From the NCBI RefSeq assembly GCF_016889705.1, contig NZ_CP069526.1, positions 1,054,001 through 1,118,000 of the forward strand: a stretch of DNA of 64,000 nucleotides, in the 5' to 3' direction. Positions within the stretch are counted from its first letter, which is position 1. Every line of letters begins with the position of its first letter. The translations under genes and the position numbers were made by a program. This DNA is from Amycolatopsis sp. FDAARGOS 1241 (GTDB lineage Bacteria; Actinomycetota; Actinomycetes; Mycobacteriales; Pseudonocardiaceae). Under the pieces are notes generated by a model. That model was not told where the DNA came from, ran no database searches, and saw nothing but the letters and a program-made list of their open reading frames with translations. Below are positions 1 to 8,544 of the stretch, piece by piece.

Positions 1-589
1 TGGCGATCGCGCCGCCGATCCGGTCCTGCTGGGTGACCAGGTCGAGCATCGGCACTTTGGCCGCGGCGATGGCGGGGCCGACCTTGCCGATGATCATCTG
101 CCGGAGGTACTCGGAGACCTCCTCGGTGCGGAACTGCGGGTCGGTGCCCGCGAGCTCCTTGAGCAGCGCGACCGGCTCGACAACGCGCACCGCGTACCCG
201 CCGAACGCGCGGAGCCGGACCATGCCGAACTCCGGGTCGCGCAGGATGATCGGGTTCTGCGTGCCCCATTTGAGATCGGTGAACTGCCGGGTGTTGACGA
301 AGTAGACCTCGGCCTTGAACGGCGAGTTGAACCCGTACTTCCAGCCCTTGAGGGTGGACATGATCGGCATGTTCTGCGTCTGCAGCGTGTACATGCCCGG
401 CGGGTAGGCGTCGGCGACCTGGCCCTCGTTGACGAAGACCGCGGCCTGCGATTCGCGGACGGTGAGCTTCGCACCCATCTTGATCTCGTTCTCGTAGCGC
501 GGGAAGCGCCACACGATCGTGTCCCGGCTGTCGTCGGTCCACTCGATGATGTCGATGAACTCGCCGCGGATCTTGTCGAAAATCCCCAC
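1..589 (-). CDS. SPFH-domain (virion-core-like, YdjI-type) protein, 3' end outside window
   Basis: The first 196 residues are present; the gene continues past base 1. The N-terminus reads MGIFDKIRGEFIDIIEW, followed by DDSRDTIVWRFPRYENEIK and KAEVYFVNTRQFTDLKWGT, the conserved start of SPFH proteins annotated as virion core protein/YdjI, which often carry a C-terminal zinc ribbon (not in the window). SPFH proteins form membrane-associated or cytosolic scaffolds; the exact role here is unknown. The GTG at 589 is chosen because MGIFDK is the usual family start; a GGAGG lies about 16 nt upstream, farther than usual. The neighbour is a divergent IclR gene with no obvious link. Confidence 0.85.
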   Translation of the reverse strand, partial: MGIFDKIRGEFIDIIEWTDDSRDTIVWRFPRYENEIKMGAKLTVRESQAAVFVNEGQVADAYPPGMYTLQTQNMPIMSTLKGWKYGFNSPFKAEVYFVNTRQFTDLKWGTQNPIILRDPEFGMVRLRAFGGYAVRVVEPVALLKELAGTDPQFRTEEVSEYLRQMIIGKVGPAIAAAKVPMLDLVTQQDRIGGAIA

Positions 590-795
590 GCCCTGGCCCC
601 CGTAGCCTCCGATGATTACGGGCCGTCCCCGGCCCGCCGTCACAGTACCGTGCGCCCCGTCCGCGCGCGGCTCGTCGGCTCGGGTCGCCAGGCGGGCCGC
701 GCCCCACGGCGCCGGAATCGGTCATCATGAGGTTGGCGGCCCCGAGCGACGTGGCCGCAGGCCGCGGCGATCGAGCGGCCGGAACCGGAGGTGCG

Positions 796-1596
796 GTGGC
801 GCGCTGGACGACCGGGGAGTCGGTGCTCGCCCGGGGTGCGCGGGTGCTGGAGGCGTTCGACGCCGAGCACCGGGTGCTCACGGTCGCCGAGATCGCGCGG
901 AAGGCGGGCCTGCCGGTGCCGACGGTGCACCGGCTCGTGGCGCAGCTGCTCGACGTCGGGTTCCTGGAACGTGAGCAGCGGCACCGCGTCCGGATCGGTC
1001 TGCACCTGTGGGAGCTGGCGTCGCTGGGCGCGCGGGCACTGGATCTGCGGGAAGCCGCGATGCCGTACCTGGAGGACGTGCACGTCGCGACGCGGCAGCA
1101 CACGCAGCTGAGCGTGCTGGAAGGCAAGGACGTGCTCGTCGTCGAGTGGCTGAAGGCGCGCAAGGTCCTCAAGCAGCTGATCCTGCACGCCGGGCGCCGT
1201 GTGCCGGCGCACGTGGTGGCGGGCGGTGCGGTGCTGCTGGCGCACGCGGGCAAGGAACTGCAGGACGAGGTCCTCGCGGGACCGCTCGCGCGCTTCAACG
1301 ACAAAACGCCCACGGAGCCGGAGGAATTGCGGCGGTTGTGGGCGTACGCGAAGAAGCACGGCTACGTCGTCTGCGACGGGTTCGTGAGCCCCAACGCGGT
1401 GAGCGTCGCGGTGCCTGTCACCGGGCGGGAGGGTGAGGTCGTGGCCGCGATCGGGGTCGTGGTGCCGGCCGACGACGCGCAGCCGATGGCGCTCGTGCCC
1501 GTCCTCCTCGCAGCGGCGCACGGGATCGGGCGCGCGTTGCGGTCGACCGTGGCCGAACCGCCGACGCGGATGTGGCCCTTCCGTCCTCCTGTGTGA
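796..1596 (+). CDS. IclR-family transcriptional regulator
   Basis: A 266-residue IclR protein: N-terminal winged helix (residues about 10-70, GESVLARGARVLEAF then AGLPVPTVHRLVAQL as recognition region) and the C-terminal IclR effector-binding domain (about 85-255, with HAGRRVPAHVVAGGAVLLAH and an AVSVAVPVTGREG strand pair). The reading frame is open back to an ATG at 727, but that start has no ribosome site; GTG 796 follows GGAGG at 787-791 and gives the usual family length. It lies directly upstream of, and in the same direction as, the Rieske oxygenase operon, with an inverted repeat at 1602-1620 between them, so it probably controls that operon. Confidence 0.88.
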   Translation: MARWTTGESVLARGARVLEAFDAEHRVLTVAEIARKAGLPVPTVHRLVAQLLDVGFLEREQRHRVRIGLHLWELASLGARALDLREAAMPYLEDVHVATRQHTQLSVLEGKDVLVVEWLKARKVLKQLILHAGRRVPAHVVAGGAVLLAHAGKELQDEVLAGPLARFNDKTPTEPEELRRLWAYAKKHGYVVCDGFVSPNAVSVAVPVTGREGEVVAAIGVVVPADDAQPMALVPVLLAAAHGIGRALRSTVAEPPTRMWPFRPPV

Positions 1597-1601
1597 GCCC
1601 G

Positions 1602-1620
1602 GATTCCAATCATTGGAGTC
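1602..1620. promoter_or_regulatory. Probable operator upstream of the Rieske oxygenase operon
   Basis: GATTCCAAT-C-ATTGGAGTC: two 9-bp half sites matching at 8 of 9 positions around a single base. It sits 66 bp before the oxygenase start and just after the IclR stop. Binding by the neighbouring IclR protein is inferred from position. Confidence 0.5.
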
Positions 1621-1686
1621 TCCGTAGAGCGGGCCGGGCGCTTCCGTGGATGGTGATCACACCGCCACCACGAACGAGGAGCAACC

Positions 1687-2874
1687 ATGGACGTCGGCAC
1701 CGCGTACGGACGCAAGCCCGGCCAGTCGCTGCTGGAGCTGACCCAAGTCGGGCCCGGCACGCCCTACGGCGAGGTCCTGCGCCGCTACTGGCAGCCCGTC
1801 GCGTTGTCGACCGACGCCACCACGACCCCGAAGCGCCTGCGGATCCTCGGTGAGGACCTCGTCCTGTTCCGCACCCGCCGCGGCGCGGCCGGGCTGCTCG
1901 CGCCCGACTGCGCCCACCGCGGCGCGTCGCTGTTCTACGGCGGTGTGGAGGACGACGGCATCCGCTGCTGTTACCACGGCTGGGTCTTCGACACCGAGGG
2001 CCGCTGCCTCGAGCAGCCGTGCGAGCCGGAGCTGGGCCGCCACCGCGACCGCGTGCGCCAGCCGTGGTACCCGGTTCGCGAGTACCACGGTCTGGTCTTC
2101 GCCTACCTCGGCCCGCCGGACCGCAAGCCCGCGTTCCCCGTCTACGACGTGCTGGAGAACCTTGGCGAGGGCGAAGCCGTGTACGCCGACGACAAGAGCT
2201 TCGGCGCCGGCGGCCCCGCGGAGGTGGACTTCAACTGGCTGCAGCACTGGGAAAACGTGATGGACCAGTTCCACATCCCGATCCTGCACGCGCGGTTCTC
2301 GGGCAACCAGTTCATCCCGGAGATGGCCGTGCTGCCCGAGTGCACGTTCTCCTACACCGAGCAAGGCGTCCGCGTGACGGCGATGCGCGACTTCTCAGAT
2401 GGCCGCGTGCTCACGCGCCTGACCGACGTCGTGTTCCCCAACATCCGCCTGATCCCCGGCCCGCGGCTGACCGTGGTGGGGCCGACGCCGATCGTCGGCT
2501 GGGCGGTGCCGTTCGACGACACCCACTTCAAGGTGTTCACCCTGTTCCGCGCCACGAACCCCGACTACCTGGCGACCGAGAGCCTGAAGCTCGGCGACGG
2601 CAAGAACTGGCACGAGCTCACCGAAGAGGAGCACCAGCGCTACCCGAGCGACTACGAGGCGCAGAAATCGCAGGGGCCGACCGCCGTGCACTCGCGCGAG
2701 TTCCTGACCACGACCGACCAGGGCGTCGCGATGCTGCGGCGCATGATGGCCAAGCAGATCAAGGCGGTCGCCGACGGCGGTGACCCGGTGGGCGTCGTGC
2801 GCGAGGGCGAGACCACGACGTACCACGTGCTGGCGGGCAGCTACTTCGACGGCGTGCCGGCGGCTTCGCGGTGA
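1687..2874 (+). CDS. Rieske [2Fe-2S] aromatic ring-hydroxylating oxygenase, alpha subunit
   Basis: A 395-residue oxygenase of the phthalate/vanillate (single alpha subunit) type. The Rieske cluster ligands are visible as C75-x-H77 and C94-x2-H97, and the mononuclear iron site as N190, D193, H196 and H201 in the stretch NWLQHWENVMDQFHIPILH. The family inserts oxygen from O2 into aromatic rings or cleaves O-methyl ethers, using electrons from a reductase. The next gene overlaps it (GTGA) and encodes exactly such a reductase, so this is a two-component enzyme. ATG 1687 follows GAGGAG. The substrate cannot be told from sequence; an aromatic acid is likely. Confidence 0.92.
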   Translation: MDVGTAYGRKPGQSLLELTQVGPGTPYGEVLRRYWQPVALSTDATTTPKRLRILGEDLVLFRTRRGAAGLLAPDCAHRGASLFYGGVEDDGIRCCYHGWVFDTEGRCLEQPCEPELGRHRDRVRQPWYPVREYHGLVFAYLGPPDRKPAFPVYDVLENLGEGEAVYADDKSFGAGGPAEVDFNWLQHWENVMDQFHIPILHARFSGNQFIPEMAVLPECTFSYTEQGVRVTAMRDFSDGRVLTRLTDVVFPNIRLIPGPRLTVVGPTPIVGWAVPFDDTHFKVFTLFRATNPDYLATESLKLGDGKNWHELTEEEHQRYPSDYEAQKSQGPTAVHSREFLTTTDQGVAMLRRMMAKQIKAVADGGDPVGVVREGETTTYHVLAGSYFDGVPAASR

Positions 2875-3800
2875 CCGACCTGCGGGTGGTGAGCCTGACG
2901 TGGGAGGCGGACGGCGTGCTGTCGGTCGTCTTCGCCGACCCTTCGGGCGCTCCCGTGCCCGCCTGGACGCCCGGCGCGCACGTGGACGTCGAAGTCGGCG
3001 GCCTGCGGCGCAGCTACTCGCTCTGCGGCGACCCCGCGGACGATCGGGTGTTGAAGATCGCGGTGCTGCACGAGCCGGCCGGGCGGGGTGGTTCGGAGTT
3101 CGTCCACACGCGACTGCGACCGGGTGACCTCGTGCCGGTTTCGGCGCCGGTGAACAACTTCGAGCTCGTCGACGCACCGTCGTACGTGTTCATCGCGGGC
3201 GGGATCGGCATCACGCCGGTGCTGCCGATGCTCACTGCCGTCACCGCGCGCCGCGCCCAGTGGCGCCTCGTGTACGGCGGCCGGCGGCGCACGTCGATGG
3301 CCTTCCTGGACGCGCTCGCGCGCTTCGGCGCCGCGGTGGCGGTGCGTCCGGAGGACGAGTTCGGCCTGCTGGACCTCGACGAAGCGCTGAAAGAGACCAC
3401 ATCGGACACTGTGGTTTATTGCTGCGGACCGGAACCACTGCTGGTGGCGGTGGAGGAGCGGTGTCGTGAGCACGACCGGCAGCTCCGGGTGGAGCGGTTC
3501 GCCGCCAAGCCCGTCGAGTCTTCGTTGCCCGCCAACGCGTTCGAGGTGGTGTGCGCCCGCTCGGGGGTGACGGCGACGGTCGGCCCGGACCAGAGCGTGC
3601 TGTCCGCGCTGGAGGACGCCGGGCTGCCAGTGCTGTACTCCTGCCAGGACGGCATCTGCGGCACCTGCGAAACCACCGTGCTGGAAGGCGCCCTCGACCA
3701 CCGCGACTCCGTGCTCACCGACGCCGAGCGCCAGGCCGGCGACACGATGTTCATCTGCGTGTCCCGGTGCACCTCGCCGCGGCTGGTCCTCGACCTGTAG
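2871..3800 (+). CDS. Oxygenase reductase, PDR/VanB family (FMN, NAD(H), 2Fe-2S ferredoxin)
   Basis: A 309-residue electron-transfer partner of the preceding oxygenase. The N-terminal flavin domain includes RRSYSLCGDP (about 44-53) and the NAD domain GGIGITPVLPML (about 107-118). The C-terminal plant-type ferredoxin has SCQDGICGTCETTVLEG with the last cluster Cys near FICVSRC. This order (FMN-NAD-2Fe2S) is that of phthalate dioxygenase reductase and VanB. The GTG start overlaps the oxygenase stop codon, implying translational coupling. It moves electrons from NAD(P)H to the Rieske centre. Confidence 0.92.
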   Translation: MTDLRVVSLTWEADGVLSVVFADPSGAPVPAWTPGAHVDVEVGGLRRSYSLCGDPADDRVLKIAVLHEPAGRGGSEFVHTRLRPGDLVPVSAPVNNFELVDAPSYVFIAGGIGITPVLPMLTAVTARRAQWRLVYGGRRRTSMAFLDALARFGAAVAVRPEDEFGLLDLDEALKETTSDTVVYCCGPEPLLVAVEERCREHDRQLRVERFAAKPVESSLPANAFEVVCARSGVTATVGPDQSVLSALEDAGLPVLYSCQDGICGTCETTVLEGALDHRDSVLTDAERQAGDTMFICVSRCTSPRLVLDL

Positions 3801-3812
3801 GAGGTCTGTTCG

Positions 3813-4280
3813 TTGCGTCCCATCGCAGTTCTGGAGGTGGACGGCGTCCTCGCCCTGGACGACCCGTGCGTCCCGGTCGTCGAAACGGTCGTCCACACCT
3901 GCGGCCACCGCTGGGCCCGCCCCATCAAGATCCCCGTCGGCGCCGCCGACGTGCTCCACCGCCTCGCCGCCGAGTTCGACGTGGTGTGGGCGAGCTCGTG
4001 GTCCCACAACGCGCACCCGGCGTTGCAGGAGGCACTCGACCTGCCCACCGAGCCGTGGCCGTTCCTGCCCGTGCAGTTCCGCAAGCTGACCGCCATCCGC
4101 ACCCACGCGGCCGGCCGCCCCTGGGCCTGGATCGACGACGCCATCCACGACCTCGGCCCCATCCCCGAGCCGAAAGACGGCCTCTTGGTACCGGTCGACC
4201 CGCGGGTCGGGATCATGGCCGTCGATCCGGTGGCACTGCGCGAGGAGGTGTTCGAGCGGGTCACCACCCGCCTCAGCTGA
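3813..4280 (+). CDS. HAD-like domain protein (Swiss-Army-Knife HAD type)
   Basis: A 155-residue protein with VLEVDGVLALDD at residues 6-17, VWASSWSHNAHP in the middle and WAWIDDAIHDLG near 108-119, the pattern of small actinobacterial HAD domains (HAD_SAK type). The first Asp of the DxDGVL motif is Glu here (E8), which would remove the usual phospho-aspartate nucleophile, so phosphatase activity is doubtful. It starts with TTG at 3813, 8 nt after AGGAGG, which itself overlaps the reductase stop codon. It is therefore probably co-transcribed with the oxygenase genes, perhaps only by read-through. Function unknown. Confidence 0.75.
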   Translation: MRPIAVLEVDGVLALDDPCVPVVETVVHTCGHRWARPIKIPVGAADVLHRLAAEFDVVWASSWSHNAHPALQEALDLPTEPWPFLPVQFRKLTAIRTHAAGRPWAWIDDAIHDLGPIPEPKDGLLVPVDPRVGIMAVDPVALREEVFERVTTRLS

Positions 4281-4453
4281 ACGCGAGTACGCGAGGCGTC
4301 GCACCTTCGACGCACTCGTGGCCGGCCCGGGACTGAAATCGTGGCCCGGCAACAAATTCGGCCCACTTCTGCGAAATCCTTCACGGGTGTAACGATCCGT
4401 GCCTGTTCCTCGACAACGCGGCGCACGTCCATCTTTTCCGAGGAGGGTCCGAG

Positions 4454-4885
4454 TTGTTGCGGAAACTGGGAATGGCACTGGCCGCCTGCGCACTGGTCGC
4501 CGGCTGCGGAGTCGGCACGGCACCTACGGGAAACAGCGGCGTGGTCGCCCCCACCACGTCTTTCTCGACGCCGATCCCCACCCCGGCAACGGAAACCGCC
4601 TCCACCACCCCGACCACTTCGCCGGCCGCGACGACGACCGACGCACCATCGCCCACCACCCCGAAGACGACTACGGCACAACCAAAAACGACCACCGCCA
4701 CCCCGCACCCCACCTCGACGGCCTGCGGCGCGGACTACTACCGCAACTCCTCAGGCGTCTGCGTCCACCGCCCGTCCACCAACTCCTCCGGCGCCACGGC
4801 GATCTGCAAAGACGGCTCCTACAGCTACAGTCAACACCGCTCCGGCACCTGCTCCGGCCACGGCGGCGTCAAGACCTGGCTCTGA
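4454..4885 (+). CDS. Secreted lipoprotein with DUF3761 domain
   Basis: A 143-residue lipoprotein: signal peptide with lipobox LVAGC (lipidated Cys near residue 18), then a Thr/Pro-rich linker of about 70 residues, then a Cys-rich C-terminal domain containing ADYYRNSSGVCVHRP and ICKDGSYSYS..GTCSGHGGVKTWL, the DUF3761 signature. It starts with TTG 4454 behind AGGAGGG. It is exported and probably anchored in the outer leaflet of the membrane through a flexible linker. The molecular role of DUF3761 is not known. Confidence 0.85.
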   Translation: MLRKLGMALAACALVAGCGVGTAPTGNSGVVAPTTSFSTPIPTPATETASTTPTTSPAATTTDAPSPTTPKTTTAQPKTTTATPHPTSTACGADYYRNSSGVCVHRPSTNSSGATAICKDGSYSYSQHRSGTCSGHGGVKTWL

Positions 4886-4928
4886 CAAACACCCCCAAGG
4901 CGACAACGCCACCTACGCAACCGCCCCC

Positions 4929-5079
4929 CAACGACGCAACGAGATTGCGCCCCGCCCTGCCAGCCATCTCGAACGGCGTCGCACCACGCGTACGCCACCG
5001 CCGCTCAACGACGCAACGAGATTGCGCCCCGCCCTGCCAGCCATCTCGAACGGCGTCGCACCACGCGTACGCCACCGCC
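4929..5079. repeat. Tandem duplication, two identical 74-bp copies, period 77
   Basis: Bases 4929-5002 recur exactly at 5006-5079, separated by GCT. The unit begins CAACGACGCAACGAGATTGC and ends GTACGCCACCGCC. No open frame with codon bias covers it. The copies are identical, so the duplication looks recent. Confidence 0.92.
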
Positions 5080-5120
5080 ACCAAACTAAGCAACGCGTCC
5101 TGCGCCCAGCCCCCGCCCGG

Positions 5121-5225
5121 CACCTCGATCCGAAGCCTCCACACGGCCGCCGACCGCGTGTCAAGGCACGCTTTCCCGCCTTGACACGGGGTCAGCGGCC
5201 GTAGTCACACTCGCGCTCCGGGGTG
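5121..5225 (-). repeat. 105-bp dispersed hairpin element, copy D (full length)
   Basis: Read on the minus strand it begins CACCCCGGAGCG and ends GGATCGAGGTG. Its core is a hairpin (arms GTGTCAAGGC/GCCTTGACAC at 5158-5167 and 5178-5187, extended outward by imperfect GGCCGC..GCGGCC pairing). It has the same length and loop sequence (GGAAAGCGT) as copy C at 46230-46334, while the outer arms differ. Confidence 0.75.
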
Positions 5226-5510
5226 CATACGCCACGCAACACGCCCCCGCGTAGGACCGCATCCCAACCACAACGCAACACAACCCGCATCACCCCACAA
5301 CGCCCCGCAACCCGCCCCTGCGCAGGCCCGCGCCACCCCGCAACTCACCCCGCGCATGACCACATCATGACCACAGCGCAACGAAACGCACTCCCATCCA
5401 ACCCCCGACCCGGACCCCACCCAACCCATTGTCCAAAATGACTGCTCCATTCAGCCCAGTCCCCAAAGTCTGATCAATCACGAACCTCCCCTCTTGATCC
5501 CTCCACCCGG

Positions 5511-5527
5511 TACCGTCCCTTCCGGTA
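5511..5527. promoter_or_regulatory. Inverted repeat upstream of MFS pump
   Basis: TACCG-N7-CGGTA, 27 bp before the transporter start. It is a candidate operator for a TetR- or MarR-type regulator that is not adjacent; the half sites are short. Confidence 0.25.
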
Positions 5528-5553
5528 TGACGTACGAGTAACTGGGAGCCGGA

Positions 5554-6963
5554 GTGACTCACAGAGGTGGACGGGCCATCGTCGTGGTCCTCGCTTCCTG
5601 CGGTTTGGTCGCGTCGTTCATGCAGACGCTGGTGGTGCCGCTCATCCCTGCGTTCCCACAGCTCCTCAACGCCACCGCCACCGATGCGTCCTGGGTGGTC
5701 ACCGTCACGTTGCTCGCCGGCGCCGTGATCACGCCCGTCGCGGGGCGGCTCGGGGACCTGTACGGCAAGCGCCGCATCCTGCTCGCCAGCGTGGCCGTTC
5801 TCGTCGCCGGTTCGGTCATCTCCGCGCTGACCAGCTCCCTCGCCCTGATGGTCGTCGGCCGTGGTCTGCAGGGGTGCGCGATGGGTGTGATCCCGCTGGG
5901 GATCAGCATCATGCGTGACGAGCTGCCACCGGAGCGGGTGAGCGGGGCCGTCTCGCTCATGAGCGCGACGCTCGGCGTCGGTGGGGCCATCGGTCTGCCG
6001 CTCGCGGCCGTGGTCGCGGAAAACGCCGACTGGCACGTCCTCTTCTGGGGGTCCGCCGCCCTCGGCATCGCCTGCGCGGCCTTGATCTTCCGCTACGTCG
6101 GCGAATCCCCGCTCCGCACGCCTGCCCCGTTCGACTACGCCGGCGCGTTCGGACTCGTCGCGGGGCTCACGTGCCTGCTGCTCCCCATCGTCAAGGGCGG
6201 CGAGTGGGGCTGGGGCAGCCCCGCCACGCTCGGTTGCGCTGCCGCGGCCGTGGTCGTGCTGCTGGCCTGGGGCTGGTACCAGCTGCGCCGCCGCGACCCG
6301 CTCGTGGACCTGCGCGTGTCGGCGCGCCGGCCGGTGCTGTTCACGAACCTGGCGTCGATCCTGGTCGGTTTTTCCATGTACGCCATGGCTTTGTCGTTCC
6401 CGCAGCTGCTGCAGGCGCCGTCGGCCACCGGCTACGGGCTCGGCCAGACCATGGTCGAAGCGGGCCTCAGCCTCGCGCCCAACGGCCTCGTCATGATGGC
6501 CCTCTCACCCGTCTCCGCGCGGATCACCAACCGCTACGGCGCCCGCACCACGCTGATGACCGGCTCCATCGTGATCGCCGTCGGGTACGTCTTCGCGATT
6601 CTGCTGATGGACAACGTGGCCGAGCTGATCGCCGCGTCCGTGATCATCGGCGCGGGCGTCGGCATCGCGTACGCGGCCATGCCGGCGCTGATCATGGGCT
6701 CGGTACCCGTGACGGAAACGGCCTCCGCCAACGGGCTCAACTCGCTCATGCGCTCCGTCGGCACCTCGACGTCCAGCGCGGTGATGGCCACGCTGCTCGC
6801 CCAGCTGACCATCACCGTCGGCGCGCTCACCGTGCCGTCGCTCACCGGCTTCCGCACGACGTTCGCCGTCGCGGCCGTCGCCGCGCTCGTCGGACTGGGC
6901 CTCACGGCCCTGGTGCCCCGAGTCCCCGCGAAGACGGCTGCCCCGGAACCCGCGGCGGTCTAG
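5554..6963 (+). CDS. MFS drug-efflux transporter, DHA2 (EmrB/QacA) type
   Basis: A 469-residue integral membrane protein with about 14 hydrophobic segments. The N-terminal half has GRLGDLYGKRRILL (motif A, about residues 64-77) and GRGLQGCAMGVIPLGISIMRD, and a motif-C-like SATLGVGGAIGLPL follows, all marks of proton-driven DHA2 exporters. GTG 5554 follows GGGAG. It converges with and overlaps the 3' end of the IlvX-like gene by 4 bp. A related pump begins at 63362. Substrate unknown. Confidence 0.9.
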   Translation: MTHRGGRAIVVVLASCGLVASFMQTLVVPLIPAFPQLLNATATDASWVVTVTLLAGAVITPVAGRLGDLYGKRRILLASVAVLVAGSVISALTSSLALMVVGRGLQGCAMGVIPLGISIMRDELPPERVSGAVSLMSATLGVGGAIGLPLAAVVAENADWHVLFWGSAALGIACAALIFRYVGESPLRTPAPFDYAGAFGLVAGLTCLLLPIVKGGEWGWGSPATLGCAAAAVVVLLAWGWYQLRRRDPLVDLRVSARRPVLFTNLASILVGFSMYAMALSFPQLLQAPSATGYGLGQTMVEAGLSLAPNGLVMMALSPVSARITNRYGARTTLMTGSIVIAVGYVFAILLMDNVAELIAASVIIGAGVGIAYAAMPALIMGSVPVTETASANGLNSLMRSVGTSTSSAVMATLLAQLTITVGALTVPSLTGFRTTFAVAAVAALVGLGLTALVPRVPAKTAAPEPAAV

Positions 6964-8513
6964 AGCAGCGGCGGCACCGCCGCGTCGATCAGGTGCGGGC
7001 CCGGCTCCGCCAGCGCCCGGCTGAACTGCTCGGCCAGCTCCTCCGCCGTGGTCGCGCGGGTGGCGGGCACGCCCATGCCCTCGGCCAGCTTCACGAAGTC
7101 GAGGTCCGGCCGGCCGAGGTCGAGCAGATCCTTCGCCTTCGGCCCGCCCGACGCCGCCCCCACGCGCTGCAGCTCCATCCGCAGGATCGCGTATGCGTGG
7201 TTGTTGAGGATGACCGTGGTGACGTTCAGGTTCTCGCGCGCTTGCGTCCACAGCGCGGAGATCGTGTACATCGCGCTGCCGTCGGACTGGAGGTTGATCA
7301 CCGGTCGTGACGGCGCGGCGATCGCGGCGCCTGTGGCCACCGGCATGCCGTAGCCGATCGCGCCGCCGGTGAGCGTGAGGACGTCGTGGCGCGGGGCACC
7401 GGCCGTCGCACCGGGCAACAGCAGGCCGGACGTGTTGGCCTCGTCGGCGATGATCGCCTGCTCGGGCAGCAGCGCGCCGATCACCTCGACCCAGTTCTGC
7501 GCGGTGAGCGGCCCGCTCGGCAGCGCCGGCCGCGACGCCTCCTGCAGCACCGGTGCGACGGCCCCGGCGACCAAGTTCGCGACGTCGCTCAGCGCGGTCA
7601 CCACATCCTGGCCGGCTTCGGCCAGCGTGTGCACCTTCGCGCCTTCCGGCACGAGCACGCTCTCCTTGCCCGGATAGGCGAAGAACGACACCGGCGCCCT
7701 CGTGCCGGCCACGATCACGTGCTTCACACCGTCGAGCTGGTACATCGCCTGCTCCGACAGGTATCCGAGGCGTTCGATGTTCGGCAGGCCCGCACCGCGC
7801 TCGAGCCGCGACGGGAACGTCTCCACGAGCGCCTTCGCGCCCGTCGCCGCGGCGATCCGGCTCGTGGCGAGCAACCCGGCCTCTCGGCAGGCGGCGCCAC
7901 CGATCAGCAGCGCAACCGGTTCGCCGCTGCGCAGCACCTCGGCGATGGCCTTCACGGTTGTCGCGTCGACGCCCTGCGCCGGGCGCGGCGGGATCGGCGC
8001 GCACGTCTCGCCACCCTCACCCCACGACGCGTCGGCGGGCAGGATCAGCGTGGCCACCCGGCCCGGCGCGTCGAGCGATGCCGCGACGGCCGCGGCCGCG
8101 TCGGCGCCGACGTCCTTCGTGTGCCCGGACCGGCGCACCCAGCCTTCGAGGGAACCCGCCACGGCCTCGATGTCCGACTCCAGCGGGGCGTCGTACTGCT
8201 TGTGGTACGTCGCGTGGTCGCCGATCACGTTCACGATCGGCGTGTGCGCGCGCCGAGCGTTGTGCAGGTTCGCGAGACCGTTGCCGAGCCCCGGGCCGAG
8301 GTGCAGCAGCGTCGCGGCGGGCTTGCCGGCGATGCGCGCGTAACCGTCGGCCGCGCCGGTCACCACGCCCTCGAACAGCCCGAGCACCCCCCGCATCTCC
8401 GGCACGGAGTCGAGCGCCGCGACGAAGTGCATCTCCGAGGTGCCGGGGTTCGAAAAGCACACCTCGACCCCGGAGTCGACGAGGGTGCGGATCAGGGACT
8501 GGGCGCCGTTCAT
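6960..8513 (-). CDS. ilvX: IlvX-like thiamine-diphosphate enzyme (acetolactate synthase/benzoylformate decarboxylase superfamily)
   Basis: A 517-residue three-domain TPP enzyme. The start MNGAQSLIRTLVDSGVEVCF followed by NPGTSEMHFVAALD is the start of mycobacterial IlvX. The catalytic Glu lies in LFEGVVTGAADGYARIAGKP, and the cofactor site in SDGSAMYTISALWTQARENL..NN, which resembles benzoylformate decarboxylase more than true acetolactate synthase. No regulatory small subunit is nearby. It sits 31 bp downstream of an FAD-linked 2-hydroxyacid dehydrogenase on the same strand. The pair could oxidise a 2-hydroxyacid to a 2-oxoacid and then decarboxylate or carboligate it (inference). The open frame extends upstream to 8696, but ATG 8513 is the family start. 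Confidence 0.85.
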   Translation of the reverse strand: MNGAQSLIRTLVDSGVEVCFSNPGTSEMHFVAALDSVPEMRGVLGLFEGVVTGAADGYARIAGKPAATLLHLGPGLGNGLANLHNARRAHTPIVNVIGDHATYHKQYDAPLESDIEAVAGSLEGWVRRSGHTKDVGADAAAAVAASLDAPGRVATLILPADASWGEGGETCAPIPPRPAQGVDATTVKAIAEVLRSGEPVALLIGGAACREAGLLATSRIAAATGAKALVETFPSRLERGAGLPNIERLGYLSEQAMYQLDGVKHVIVAGTRAPVSFFAYPGKESVLVPEGAKVHTLAEAGQDVVTALSDVANLVAGAVAPVLQEASRPALPSGPLTAQNWVEVIGALLPEQAIIADEANTSGLLLPGATAGAPRHDVLTLTGGAIGYGMPVATGAAIAAPSRPVINLQSDGSAMYTISALWTQARENLNVTTVILNNHAYAILRMELQRVGAASGGPKAKDLLDLGRPDLDFVKLAEGMGVPATRATTAEELAEQFSRALAEPGPHLIDAAVPPLL

Positions 8514-8544
8514 GTGGCTCACTTTCTGGTCGAGGCCCGAGGTC

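Larger units (their letters stand above)
4886..5553. other. Gene-free, repeat-containing island
   Basis: No supported gene in 668 bp. The strand shown is strongly C/A-rich and G-poor after 5230, unlike neighbouring coding DNA. It holds a 74-bp tandem duplication, one full copy of a 105-bp hairpin element and, after that, short repeats such as CACGCAACACGCCC that recur next to the element copy at 33 kb. Confidence 0.7.
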
